A stretch of 64,000 bases of DNA from Tissierellia bacterium (GTDB taxonomy: Bacteria; Bacillota; Clostridia; Tissierellales; Sedimentibacteraceae): positions 1 through 64,000 of the forward strand of contig DURT01000031.1 in assembly GCA_012843025.1 (NCBI GenBank), in the 5' to 3' direction. Below, piece after piece: positions 35,759-44,136 of the stretch (the first letter of the stretch is position 1; each line of letters opens with the position of its first letter). Made by a program: the position numbers and the translations under genes. The notes beneath the pieces are model-generated. The model was not told where the DNA came from, did no database searches, and saw only the letters and a list, made by a program, of their open reading frames with translations.

Positions 35759-36628
35759 ATGATTAAATTAATTGTGGACAGCACCTGTGACTTAAACAAT
35801 GAAATTACAGATAACTACGACATCGAAATAATTCCTTTAAGTATTACCGTTGATGGAAAGTCTTACTTAGACGGAGTGGATATCGATACAGATGAAGTGT
35901 ATAAATACATGAAAGAAGGAAAGATTCCTAAAACTTCTCAAGTTTCTTTTGAATCTGTGTCCAAGGTTATTGAAAAGTGCATTTCTAACAATTGGGATTT
36001 TATTTACTTGGCTTTTTCATCTAAATTATCAGGTACCTATAATTTTGCAAAGAAGATTATAGAAAAGTACAAAGAAAAATATCCTGAAAGAAAAATGGCT
36101 ATAATTGATTCCAAGGGAGGAGCCGGAGGCAATGGCTTAATCGTTATGCAGGCAATAAAAATGATTGAGCGAAACTTGCCTTTTGAATATATTATAAAAC
36201 AGATACAATTTATGGTTCAGCACATAGTGTACAGGTTTACAATAACTGATTTGGAATGGCTGTCTAAGGGCGGAAGAATAAGTAAGACAGCAGGATATGT
36301 GGGAAATGTATTAAACATTAAACCTTATTTAATTGTGGAAGATGGTTTAATAAAAGTTTTAAAAATGATTCGTGGAAGCAAAAAAACCATACAGAAATTA
36401 TTAATGGATACGGAAGAAGGCACAGCTAAGTTCAATAATCAAATAATTGGAATCAGCCATGCAGATGATTTGGAGACAGCCCTGTTATTGGAGAAAAAGA
36501 TTAGGGACAGAGTTAAGGGATGTAAAACTACAATTTTTAAAATTGGTGCTGTCTTAGGTACACACTTGGGAATAGGCGGTGTTGGTGTGTTCTTCTTTGA
36601 TGAAAAACCTGAATTCTATGAATTTTAA
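35759..36628 (+). CDS. DegV-family fatty-acid-binding protein
   Basis: This 289-residue protein has the DegV pattern: IVDSTCDLNNE at the start, then IPKTSQVSFESV near residue 55, FSSKLSGTYN, TDLEWLSKGGRIS and a late GAVLGTHLGIGGVGVFF. DegV (FakB) proteins bind fatty acids for the FakA kinase. No FakA gene is in the window. It appears monocistronic, with AAGGTAG upstream. Confidence 0.88.
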   Translation: MIKLIVDSTCDLNNEITDNYDIEIIPLSITVDGKSYLDGVDIDTDEVYKYMKEGKIPKTSQVSFESVSKVIEKCISNNWDFIYLAFSSKLSGTYNFAKKIIEKYKEKYPERKMAIIDSKGGAGGNGLIVMQAIKMIERNLPFEYIIKQIQFMVQHIVYRFTITDLEWLSKGGRISKTAGYVGNVLNIKPYLIVEDGLIKVLKMIRGSKKTIQKLLMDTEEGTAKFNNQIIGISHADDLETALLLEKKIRDRVKGCKTTIFKIGAVLGTHLGIGGVGVFFFDEKPEFYEF

Positions 36629-36668
36629 ATGCAAGTTCAGGATTTTTGATATGTTATAAAAATAACGC

Positions 36669-36697
36669 TTGACAAATAAGAATATATAGTTTAAAGT
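36669..36697 (+). promoter_or_regulatory. Promoter of the S-box metY-metA operon
   Basis: TTGACA (36669-36674) is followed 17 bp later by TAAAGT (36692-36697). It places the transcription start just before the SAM aptamer. Confidence 0.65.
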
Positions 36698-36718
36698 ATG
36701 TAGAAATTAATATTTAAA

Positions 36719-36862
36719 CTTCTTATCAAGAGAGATGGAGGGAACGGCCCAGTGAAGTCTCGGCAACCTACATTCGTAAGGTGCCAAATCCGGCAAAGAT
36801 TTCTTTGAAAGATGAGGAGGAGATATAGAAATATAATCCTCTCTTCATGGGAGGAATTTTTT
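36719..36862 (+). ncRNA. SAM-I (S-box) riboswitch with terminator
   Basis: The aptamer runs from about 36719 to 36819. P1 forms between 36719-36727 and 36811-36819. Conserved S-box sequences are visible: CAAGAGAGATGGAGGGAA, the GGCAACC segment, and AAGGTGCCAAATCC. The terminator stem TCCTC/GAGGA (36837-36841 with 36851-36855) is followed by T6. The P1 3' strand (36812-36820) can instead pair with 36839-36848, giving the antiterminator. High SAM should switch metY-metA off. Confidence 0.95.
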
Positions 36863-36910
36863 ATGCCTGGAGGGTCACTCTCGATAGATAAGGAAGATTA
36901 GGAGGGGAAT

Positions 36911-38179
36911 ATGAATAATTTTAAGTTAGAAACGCCATTAGTACAATCTTTGGAAGAATTTAAGGAAGGAGAGCCCAGGGTATATCCCTTAGTACAAAGT
37001 ACCACATATAACTATAAAGATCCAGATTTCGTTGCAGGTTTATTCGACTTAACAGAGTCCGGACACATGTATTCAAGGATAAGCAATCCTACCGTCCAGG
37101 CCTTTGAAAACAAGATAGCCAAATTAGAAGGAGGGGTAGGTGCAGTTGCTGTATCTTCAGGTCAGGCTGCAACTACAACAGCCATACTTAATATATGCAA
37201 TTCCGGTGATCATATAGTTGCTTGTTCAACTATTTACGGAGGTACCTTTACCCTATTGTCCTCCAGTTTAAAAAAATTAGATATTGAAATATCATTTTTT
37301 GGTCCTGACAGTACTGAAGATGAAATTTTATCATTATTTAAAGAAAATACTAAGGCCATATTTGGCGAAACTATAGGAAATCCCGGGCTAAACGTATTGG
37401 ATTTTGAAAAAATATCAAGGGTAGCCAAGAAGGCAGGAGTTCCCTTTATAGTTGATAATACTATTGCAACTCCATATCTTTGCAGACCTATAGAACATGG
37501 TGCCAATATAGTTATCCATTCCACAACTAAGTATATTGACGGTCAAGGTTCTTGTGTAGGGGGAGTTGTGGTAGATGCAGGAAATTTTGACTGGAACAAC
37601 GGTAAATTCCCATCCCTTGTTGAACCAGACCCCAGCTATCACGGCCTGAGTTACTATGATACTTTTAAAGATGCAGCCTACATAGTAAAGGCAAGGACCC
37701 ACATACTAAGAGACTTCGGTGCCACCATGAGTCCTTTTAATGCTTTTATATACTTAAGAGGATTGGAAACCCTTCATGTTAGAATGGATAGGCACTGCGA
37801 AAATGCACTTAAGGTAGCAAAGTTTTTGGAAAGCCATGAAAATGTACTATGGGTGAACTATCCCAAACTAAAAAGTGGAAAATACTATGAACTTGCTGAA
37901 AAATATCTGCCAAAAGGCAGCAGCGGAATAATTTTATTCGGAATAAAAGGCGGAGCTGAGGGAGGAAGAAAATTCACCACGAAACTTAAATGGATTAATA
38001 ATGTAGTTCATTTGGGAGATGTTAGAACCTGTGTACTCCATCCAGGCAGCACAACTCACAGACAGCTTTCTGATGAAGAACAAATTGCTGCTGGTGTAAT
38101 GCCAGAAGCTATAAGGCTAAATGTGGGAATAGAGAATATAGATGACATTATAGCTGATATTGATCAGGCACTAAAATAA
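36911..38179 (+). CDS. metY: O-acetylhomoserine aminocarboxypropyltransferase (O-acetylhomoserine sulfhydrylase)
   Basis: This 422-residue PLP enzyme of the Cys/Met metabolism family makes homocysteine from O-acetylhomoserine and sulfide. Motifs are [46 protein letters not shown] and the PLP-Lys region [11 protein letters not shown]. The C-terminal [21 protein letters not shown] is typical of MetY. It is the first gene after the SAM riboswitch. The next gene makes its substrate, so direct sulfhydrylation is the predicted route to methionine. Confidence 0.93.
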   Translation: MNNFKLETPLVQSLEEFKEGEPRVYPLVQSTTYNYKDPDFVAGLFDLTESGHMYSRISNPTVQAFENKIAKLEGGVGAVAVSSGQAATTTAILNICNSGDHIVACSTIYGGTFTLLSSSLKKLDIEISFFGPDSTEDEILSLFKENTKAIFGETIGNPGLNVLDFEKISRVAKKAGVPFIVDNTIATPYLCRPIEHGANIVIHSTTKYIDGQGSCVGGVVVDAGNFDWNNGKFPSLVEPDPSYHGLSYYDTFKDAAYIVKARTHILRDFGATMSPFNAFIYLRGLETLHVRMDRHCENALKVAKFLESHENVLWVNYPKLKSGKYYELAEKYLPKGSSGIILFGIKGGAEGGRKFTTKLKWINNVVHLGDVRTCVLHPGSTTHRQLSDEEQIAAGVMPEAIRLNVGIENIDDIIADIDQALK

Positions 38180-38200
38180 TTACTAGAAAGGAAGATCAAA

Positions 38201-39118
38201 ATGCCCGTTATTATACCCCATAATTTACCGGCCTATAAAATATTGGAAGATGAAAATGTATTTGTGATGAGCAAGGAAAGAGCAGAAAGACAGGATATAA
38301 GACCTTTGGAAATAGCATTGGTTAATTTAATGCCTACAAAAATAGAGACAGAAACCCAGTTTCTTAGGTTGCTTTCCAACAGTCCCATACAAATAAATGT
38401 TGAATTTATCCATACTAAAAGTTATGAGGCAAAAAATATTTCTCAAAGCCATATGAAAAATTTTTATAAAAATATTTATGAGGTACAGCATAAGAAATAT
38501 GATGCAATGATTGTTACAGGTGCTCCTGTAGAATTAATGGAGTATGAAGAAGTAGATTATTGGGAGGAGTTAAAAGATATCTTAGAATTTTCCCATAAAA
38601 ATGTTACTTCTGCCATGTATATATGCTGGGGTGCCCAGGCTGCTCTCTATCATTTTTATGGAATAAATAAGCAAACACTTTCGGCAAAACTTTTCGGAGT
38701 ATTTGAACATGAGAAAAAACACGATACTTCAATGCTCTTAAACGGTTTTGATGATATATTTTATGTACCACATTCAAGGCATACGGAAGTTAAAAAGGCG
38801 GATATTGAAAAAGTTAAAGAACTAATTATACTGGCTGAATCTGAAGAGGCAGGAGTTCATATTGCAGTTACTGATGATTACAGCAGAATATTTATAATGG
38901 GACATTCTGAATATGATCCTTTAACTTTGAAAAAGGAATATGAAAGAGACATAAGCCAGAATAAATCCATAAATATACCGAAAAATTACTATCCCGACGA
39001 TGACCCATCAAAGCCTCCCTATGTAAAGTGGAGAAGTCATGCCAATCTCTTGTTCAAAAATTGGATAAATATTATTTATCAGGAAACCCCCTACAATATC
39101 AATGAAGTTGGGAGATAA
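38201..39118 (+). CDS. metA: Homoserine O-acetyltransferase (MetA family)
   Basis: This 305-residue cytoplasmic transferase has the MetA nucleophile C142 in MYICWGAQAAL and the catalytic H235 and E237 in IMGHSEYDP. Residue 111 is Glu (GAPVELMEYEEVDYW), the residue known to favour acetyl-CoA over succinyl-CoA in this family. This agrees with the adjacent O-acetylhomoserine sulfhydrylase. It is 21 bases downstream of metY and under the same SAM riboswitch. Confidence 0.93.
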   Translation: MPVIIPHNLPAYKILEDENVFVMSKERAERQDIRPLEIALVNLMPTKIETETQFLRLLSNSPIQINVEFIHTKSYEAKNISQSHMKNFYKNIYEVQHKKYDAMIVTGAPVELMEYEEVDYWEELKDILEFSHKNVTSAMYICWGAQAALYHFYGINKQTLSAKLFGVFEHEKKHDTSMLLNGFDDIFYVPHSRHTEVKKADIEKVKELIILAESEEAGVHIAVTDDYSRIFIMGHSEYDPLTLKKEYERDISQNKSINIPKNYYPDDDPSKPPYVKWRSHANLLFKNWINIIYQETPYNINEVGR

Positions 39119-39151
39119 AAATCATCCTGTGGACAATCCACAGGATGATTT
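39119..39151. terminator. Terminator between convergent metA and thiamine transporter genes
   Basis: A 15-bp perfect stem pairs 39119-39133 with 39137-39151 around CAA. On the minus strand it is followed by a TTTTTA run, so it best serves the leftward transporter operon. It may also stop metA transcripts. Confidence 0.75.
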
Positions 39152-39210
39152 AGTGTGTAACTACAAGGTTCCCAGAACAAAGCATTTTGATTGCCTCGTT
39201 GAGTGAGGTT

Positions 39211-39945
39211 CTATAATATACTTAGTATATGTCTTTTATACTTCATGAAATTTTCACTTACTTTGAAATTTTTATCTCGGGGCTTCGGTTCTTTTATAAT
39301 TATTTCTTCTTTGATTTTTCCCGGTTTTCCAGCCATTATATATATTCTGTCAGATAAGATGATGGCTTCATCTATATCGTGGGTTATCAAAAGAGTAGAT
39401 AGTTTTATTTGATCCATAACCTGCATATACCATTCATGCATAGCGTCTTTGGTAATACTGTCAAGAGCGCTGAAGGGTTCATCCAAGAGTGCAACTTGGT
39501 CTGAAAACAAATAGGTTCTTAAAAGGGCTGCCCTCTGTCTCATTCCTCCAGACAACTGGTAAGGATACTTTTTCTCAGTTCCTTCCAGGCCGAATTCTTT
39601 AAAATAATTAGCTGTAATTTCCCTTGCCTTTGATTTTTTTTCACCTCTTATTACTAGGGGCAATGAAACATTGTCTATAATGGTTTTATAGGGAAGGAGC
39701 AAGTCCTTTTGAAGCATGTAACTTACATTTCCTGCTTTGCCGGTAATATCTCTGCCATCTAATTCAACTCGACCTTCATCTGGGTTAAGGAGGCCGGAGA
39801 TAACATTAAACAATGTTGTTTTGCCAACACCGCTTACGCCCAAGAGACATACTATTTCGCCTTTATTCAATTCTATTGAGATATTTTCTATAATGTTGGC
39901 ACCTTCATAACTTACGGTTATGTTTTTTGCAACTAATTTCTCCAT
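39211..39945 (-). CDS. thiZ: Thiamine-precursor (HMP) ABC transporter ATPase
   Basis: This 244-residue ABC ATPase has Walker A GVSGVGKTT, Q-loop MLQKDLLLPY, signature LSGGMRQRAALLRT and Walker B VALLDEPFSALD with the switch His in LLITHDIDEA. It powers uptake of a thiamine pyrimidine precursor. Assignment rests on the THI-box-controlled operon and the NMT1-type binding protein. The start is ATG 39945. An in-frame TTG at 39963 is the alternative, and the GGAGG sites near both leave some doubt. It is the last gene of the operon. Confidence 0.85.
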   Translation of the reverse strand: MEKLVAKNITVSYEGANIIENISIELNKGEIVCLLGVSGVGKTTLFNVISGLLNPDEGRVELDGRDITGKAGNVSYMLQKDLLLPYKTIIDNVSLPLVIRGEKKSKAREITANYFKEFGLEGTEKKYPYQLSGGMRQRAALLRTYLFSDQVALLDEPFSALDSITKDAMHEWYMQVMDQIKLSTLLITHDIDEAIILSDRIYIMAGKPGKIKEEIIIKEPKPRDKNFKVSENFMKYKRHILSIL

Positions 39946-39965
39946 CTTCCTCCAACCCTCCAATA

Positions 39966-40967
39966 TTATTCGGGAAGATACTGATTTGTAAATCCTGTTC
40001 CCTTAGGTATTTCTTTTTCTATAAGATTGTTTTCAAACAGCCAGCTATAGAATGCATCCCATCTGTCCTGGTCAATATATCCCCATTGTTCTACCTCTGC
40101 TTTATACTGTCCTGCCAACCATTTTTGACTTTCTTTCACTATTTCTTCATCTAATTCAGGAGCAGCTTGAAGCAATATGTTGGCAGCTTCATCGGGATTC
40201 TCTATGGCAAATTCATATCCTTCCTTAATTGCTTCTAGGGTTTTCTTTACCGTTTCAGTATTGTTCTTAGCATAATCATCATTCACTATAATTACGGGAT
40301 TATAATAGTCTAACTCAAAACCGTAATCCGCAAAATTCAGAAAATTAGTTTCCAAGTTTTTAACCTTGGTTGCTATTCCGTCCCAGGCATAATAAACCCA
40401 TACTGCATCTATATCTGTTTGAAGTGCAGTTACTACATCGGTAACGGTACTTGGTATAAGCTGAATGTCTTCAAACCTGCCTCCATCATCGGTAACTATT
40501 TTGTTAATGATAGCTTTTTCTACAGGAAGATCCCAGGTAGCATATTTATGTCCAGCTAATTTTGCAGGTCTGTCTATTCCTTTTTCTTTTAAGGAGATTA
40601 TACCAGAAGTATTGTGTTGAATTATAGCTGCTACTGCTGTAAAGGGCATTGGATTATCTGAAGCAAAGTTGGGTGCCATATAATCCTGGAAGCTTATACC
40701 GAATTCTGCTCCTCCGCCTCCTACAAGCATTTCAGCTCCACCTTCCGGTGGTTGAAGTATTTCAACATCAATTCCTCTTTCCCTAAAGAAACCTTTTTCT
40801 TCGGCTACATATAATCCTGTATGATTGGTATTAGGTGTCCAATCTAAAACAATTCGAACCTTTTCGCTTTTTCCCTCTAGGCCTTCTTCCTTTGGTTCAG
40901 AACATGCAGCTAAAATCAATATAATAATTAACAAAAGGGCTATTACAGCGGACAATTTTCTTTTCAT
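39966..40967 (-). CDS. thiY: Thiamine-precursor (HMP) ABC transporter binding lipoprotein, NMT1/THI5 family
   Basis: This 333-residue lipoprotein (lipobox ILAAC, C22) has the ThiY/NMT1 pattern: VLDWTPNTNHTGLYVAEEKG, then FFRERGIDVEILQPPEGG and GISFQDYMAP. These are expected to bind the formylaminopyrimidine or HMP ring outside the cell. ATG 40967 is preceded by GAGGTG five bases upstream. It lies between the permease and ATPase genes and downstream of a TPP riboswitch. Confidence 0.9.
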   Translation of the reverse strand: MKRKLSAVIALLLIIILILAACSEPKEEGLEGKSEKVRIVLDWTPNTNHTGLYVAEEKGFFRERGIDVEILQPPEGGAEMLVGGGGAEFGISFQDYMAPNFASDNPMPFTAVAAIIQHNTSGIISLKEKGIDRPAKLAGHKYATWDLPVEKAIINKIVTDDGGRFEDIQLIPSTVTDVVTALQTDIDAVWVYYAWDGIATKVKNLETNFLNFADYGFELDYYNPVIIVNDDYAKNNTETVKKTLEAIKEGYEFAIENPDEAANILLQAAPELDEEIVKESQKWLAGQYKAEVEQWGYIDQDRWDAFYSWLFENNLIEKEIPKGTGFTNQYLPE

Positions 40968-40981
40968 ATTACACCTCATTA

Positions 40982-41749
40982 TTAATTTTTCTTTCTGTCC
41001 CAGGGCATTACTGCATTTCTTAATAGTGTTACCCCTGACATCAACAGTAAACTGATAAAAGAGATAAAAAATATTACCGCAAACATCTTATCGAATGAAT
41101 AGGATTTCCTAACTCTGGTCATATATACCCCAAGACCGTAGAACCCTCCCAACCATTCAGAAATAACGGCACCTACAACGGAGTAGGATACGGAAATCTT
41201 TAGGCCGGCGAAAAAATGACTTAAACTGCTAGGTAATTTAATATGTGTGAAACATTGTAATTTGTTGGCTCCCATTGCCTTTAACAAATTAATTGCATCT
41301 GGGTCTACAGAGCGAAAACCATCTAACAATCCGATAGCAATGGGAAAAAAGGTTGTTAACACTATTAAAACTACCTTTGGTAACAAGCCGTACCCTAACC
41401 AGAGTACCAATAGGGGAGCAATGGCTACGGTTGGAACTGTTTGGGTAACCACCATCAAAGGATATACGGACTTATAAGCAAGGGGATAGTGATCCATTAC
41501 TACGGCAATTATAAAACCTAGGACAGTACCTATTGTTAATCCCAAAAATGCTTCCGTCAATGTTGTAGCTCCATGTTTCATAAGGAGTGGAAAGTCTCCT
41601 ATAAATGCTAAGATTACATCTACTGGTGACGGCAGCATGAATTTTGGAACAACACCAGTGGCGGATAAAATCTGCCACAATATTAATATGCAAATTATTA
41701 CAATAAAGGATGAGCCTTTATTGATGATGTTTTGAAATTTTTTCTTCAA
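40982..41749 (-). CDS. thiX: Thiamine-precursor ABC transporter permease
   Basis: This 255-residue permease has six predicted helices. It has an EAA-like loop (EAFLGLTIGTVLGF and DAINLLKAMGANKLQCFTHIKLPSSL, cited in parts) that docks the ATPase. The start is TTG at 41749, with GGTGGTG upstream, and the gene overlaps the end of the previous gene by about 30 bases, so they are coupled. Confidence 0.85.
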   Translation of the reverse strand: MKKKFQNIINKGSSFIVIICILILWQILSATGVVPKFMLPSPVDVILAFIGDFPLLMKHGATTLTEAFLGLTIGTVLGFIIAVVMDHYPLAYKSVYPLMVVTQTVPTVAIAPLLVLWLGYGLLPKVVLIVLTTFFPIAIGLLDGFRSVDPDAINLLKAMGANKLQCFTHIKLPSSLSHFFAGLKISVSYSVVGAVISEWLGGFYGLGVYMTRVRKSYSFDKMFAVIFFISFISLLLMSGVTLLRNAVMPWDRKKN

Positions 41750-42014
41750 TAGTTAATACACCACCATTAGGGTTAAAGAATATTTTTACGTATGAAATTA
41801 CCGATGGAGCCCCTTCTTTAACTGCAATTAATTGACAATTCTTTACTATTTCCATTAATTCGTTATAATTTCCCTCAATTGTTGTTTCAAAAGGTCCTAC
41901 ATAGTAATTAAGCCCCGTACTTTTAATATAGTCTATAATACTATCTACTACACGTACTACTTCTTCATTTCCCTCTACCTGAGGTAGAACCTGAATTGCT
42001 ACACTTGCTTCCAT
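41718..42014 (-). CDS. Thiamine-binding small protein (MTH1187/YkoF-like, DUF77)
   Basis: This 98-residue protein has the ferredoxin-like fold pattern of the thiamine-binding MTH1187 family: VAIQVLPQVEGNEEV, YVGPFETTIEGNYNELM and VKIFFNPNGG. It is cytoplasmic, and its role in thiamine or precursor handling is inferred from the THI-box just upstream. ATG 42014 follows GGAGG by five bases. It is the first gene of the transporter operon. Confidence 0.85.
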   Translation of the reverse strand: MEASVAIQVLPQVEGNEEVVRVVDSIIDYIKSTGLNYYVGPFETTIEGNYNELMEIVKNCQLIAVKEGAPSVISYVKIFFNPNGGVLTIEEKISKHHQ

Positions 42015-42037
42015 AAAAACCTCCATTCCAAATATGC

Positions 42038-42066
42038 AAAAAACCCCTCCGGCAATGGGAGAGGTT
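42038..42066 (-). terminator. Terminator of the TPP riboswitch
   Basis: On the minus strand AACCTCTCC (42066-42058) pairs with GGAGGGGTT (42050-42042), followed by a T-run. It is the expression platform for the aptamer upstream. Confidence 0.85.
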
Positions 42067-42079
42067 GCATATAGCAAAG

Positions 42080-42195
42080 TATACATTACCTACGCCAGCA
42101 TTACCTGGATCAGGTTCAAGCAGTATTACTGCTTTAGGGTCAAAACATTAGAGTAGTTTTATCTCAGCCTAATTCATTAAGCTCCCCTATTGCTT
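42080..42195 (-). ncRNA. TPP (THI-box) riboswitch aptamer
   Basis: On the minus strand the conserved segments appear in order: GGGGAGC, GGCTGAGAT, an extended P3 arm, GAACCTGATC, then GGTAATGCTGGCGTAGG. High TPP should favour the terminator at 42038-42066 and lower transcription of the thiamine-precursor transporter. Confidence 0.95.
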
Positions 42196-42267
42196 AAATA
42201 GTATCACAGTAAAATATATATGTCAACAAGATATTATAGGAAATGGAAGATAAATGCAAAATTATTC

Positions 42268-42296
42268 TTGACATTGAATTTTTATGGTAGTATAAT
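42268..42296 (+). promoter_or_regulatory. Consensus sigma-A promoter of the histidine operon
   Basis: TTGACA (42268-42273) and TATAAT (42291-42296) are exactly 17 bp apart. This is the strongest promoter by sequence in the window. Transcription would start near 42303, about 70 bases before the leader peptide. Confidence 0.9.
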
Positions 42297-42371
42297 GCTT
42301 GAAAGGTATAAAGACCTCATTGACAGGGAGTCTTTAAATTACACGAATGTTTCCATTAACAGAGGTGGAAT

Positions 42372-42428
42372 ATGAAAAACATATTTTTAACACAATTACA
42401 TCATCATAGATACAGAGTTTGTAACTAA
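42372..42428 (+). CDS. hisL: Histidine operon leader peptide
   Basis: ATG 42372, preceded by GAGGTGG, opens an 18-codon frame encoding MKNIFLTQLHHHRYRVCN. Three consecutive His codons (CAT x3, 42399-42407) lie just before an RNA hairpin (42414-42454). This is the design of amino-acid-sensing attenuators: a ribosome stalled at His codons would change downstream pairing. The frame is far below the size that gene finders report. Support comes from position, binding site, His codons and terminator together. Confidence 0.85.
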   Translation: MKNIFLTQLHHHRYRVCN

Positions 42429-42537
42429 GAATATAATTCACAGTTACAAGCTCTATCGGTCGTACGAAAAAATGGCTTGTATCTGTGATGGACAATATAT
42501 ATAGTTAGCCATCTGATATAAGTCAGATGGCTTTTTT
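42414..42537 (+). promoter_or_regulatory. Histidine operon attenuator
   Basis: A first hairpin pairs AGAGTTTGTAACT (42414-42426) with AGTTACAAGCTCT (42442-42454). The terminator pairs AGCCATCTGA (42507-42516) with TCAGATGGCT (42523-42532) and ends in T6. Between them, sequence around 42475-42492 can pair with the His-codon region, and its GATGG can pair with CCATC of the terminator arm. The mutually exclusive pairings fit leader-peptide attenuation. Confidence 0.8.
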
Positions 42538-42550
42538 AATAGGAGGAGAA

Positions 42551-43498
42551 ATGAGATTTTTAAATATTGAAGACGAAATGAAGTATTTTCAAAGAATGTT
42601 TCTTTTGAGAAAAGAAATTGAAAACTTCCTCTACAACGAAGGTTTCATGAATATTGAGCCTTCCATATTTGAGGGGTACGATGAATTTATCAGCGTAAAT
42701 TCTCGAATAGACAAAAAAACAACAGTAAAGATTTTAGACAGTAATAAGGATATATTGATACTAGCTCCCGATATTACCACAGGAATTATAAATAAATTTA
42801 TGCCCAGGTGGGAGTACGGTTTAAAACTGAAAATATTCTACTACGGCAAAACCTATAAGTACAACGGAACAGGTATAAAAGAAAACCGGGAGATGGGTGT
42901 TGAAATATTAGGAGAAAAGAACGAAAACACCGACCAAGATACCTTGAATGTGGCCAACAGGATATTAAACAAGTACAGCGAAAACTATTTAATAGAAATT
43001 GGCAGCAGCAAGTTTCTAAAAGGAATAATATCAGCCTGCTCTTTTAAGAAAGAAGATTACCACAATATTTTGGATTTCCTTTATTCAAAAAATAAACAGG
43101 AACTGCGAGAATACTTGGAGAAACTTCCTTACAAGGAGCCAATGAGAACCCTGTACAATATTTTAGAACTTGAAGGTTCTTATGAGGAAATTACTTACCA
43201 GCTTAAAGATATGTATTTAAATGACCTAGCCAGAGAAGGACTGGAAGAACTTAAAGCCATTGATAGCTGTATGAAAAATATTACAGACAAAATAATATAT
43301 GACCTTTCACTGGTTTCAGAACTTAGTTACTATGATGGAATAATATTCAGAGGGTATATAGAAGGTTCCAACAAGGCGATAATAAAAGGGGGAAGGTACG
43401 ATTCCTTTACGGAGCAGTATGGATACAAAGTTCCGGCAATAGGTTTTACCGTTGAACTAGATGAATTATCTAAAATCCTTTATAGGGAGGATGTATAA
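42551..43498 (+). CDS. hisZ: ATP phosphoribosyltransferase regulatory subunit HisZ
   Basis: This 315-residue catalytically inactive paralogue of histidyl-tRNA synthetase joins short-form HisG to form the first enzyme of the pathway. Markers are PDITTGIINKF-type motif 2 sequence, YKYNGTGIKENREMGVEILG and AIIKGGRYDSFTEQYG. ATG 42551 is preceded by AGGAGGAG. It is shorter than many HisZ (about 390). Its stop overlaps the hisG start by one base. Confidence 0.9.
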   Translation: MRFLNIEDEMKYFQRMFLLRKEIENFLYNEGFMNIEPSIFEGYDEFISVNSRIDKKTTVKILDSNKDILILAPDITTGIINKFMPRWEYGLKLKIFYYGKTYKYNGTGIKENREMGVEILGEKNENTDQDTLNVANRILNKYSENYLIEIGSSKFLKGIISACSFKKEDYHNILDFLYSKNKQELREYLEKLPYKEPMRTLYNILELEGSYEEITYQLKDMYLNDLAREGLEELKAIDSCMKNITDKIIYDLSLVSELSYYDGIIFRGYIEGSNKAIIKGGRYDSFTEQYGYKVPAIGFTVELDELSKILYREDV

Positions 43499-44136
43499 TG
43501 AGTTTGACAATTGCTATACCCAAGGGAAGATTAGGAACACAGGCCATTGAAATATTTAAAAGAGCAGGCCTTGGAGAATGTATAGATGAAAAATCAAGGA
43601 AGCTAGTTTTTGAAGATAAAAAGAGAAATTTAAAGTTCATACTATTAAAGAATTCCGATGTTATAACTTATGTGGAAAACGGAGTTGCTGATATAGGAAT
43701 CTCCGGCAAGGACATGGTTATGGAAAGTGGAGGAGACGTTTTTGAGCTTTATAAAATGAATATTGGGAAGTGCAAAATGTCGGTAGCGGGCATTAAAGGA
43801 AAAAAGATTTTTAAGGACGACACAATTTTAAAGGTAGCTACCAAGTTTCCGGAAACTGCAAAGAAATATTTTAGGGGCAGGGGACAAAGGATTAAGACTA
43901 TAAAATTAAACGGCTCAATTGAGTTGGCACCTATTTTAGGTTTATCCGATGTAATAGTAGATTTGGTTGAAACGGGAAATACATTAAAGGCCAATGGTCT
44001 TGAAGTTTTCGAAGATATGTATCAAATAAGTGCCATGATAATTTCCAATAAAATAAGTTATAAGTTCAAAAGAAAAGAAATTAAAGAAATTATTGAACTA
44101 ATAAGGAGGGAAGAGGAAAATGGTAAGGATAATTGA
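43498..44136 (+). CDS. hisG: ATP phosphoribosyltransferase, short form
   Basis: This 212-residue short-form HisG lacks the C-terminal allosteric domain and so depends on HisZ, encoded just upstream. It has TIAIPKGRLGTQAIEIF, GISGKDMVMES and the PRPP loop LSDVIVDLVETGNTLKANG. It makes phosphoribosyl-ATP, the committed step. It overlaps hisD by 17 bases. Confidence 0.95.
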   Translation: MSLTIAIPKGRLGTQAIEIFKRAGLGECIDEKSRKLVFEDKKRNLKFILLKNSDVITYVENGVADIGISGKDMVMESGGDVFELYKMNIGKCKMSVAGIKGKKIFKDDTILKVATKFPETAKKYFRGRGQRIKTIKLNGSIELAPILGLSDVIVDLVETGNTLKANGLEVFEDMYQISAMIISNKISYKFKRKEIKEIIELIRREEENGKDN

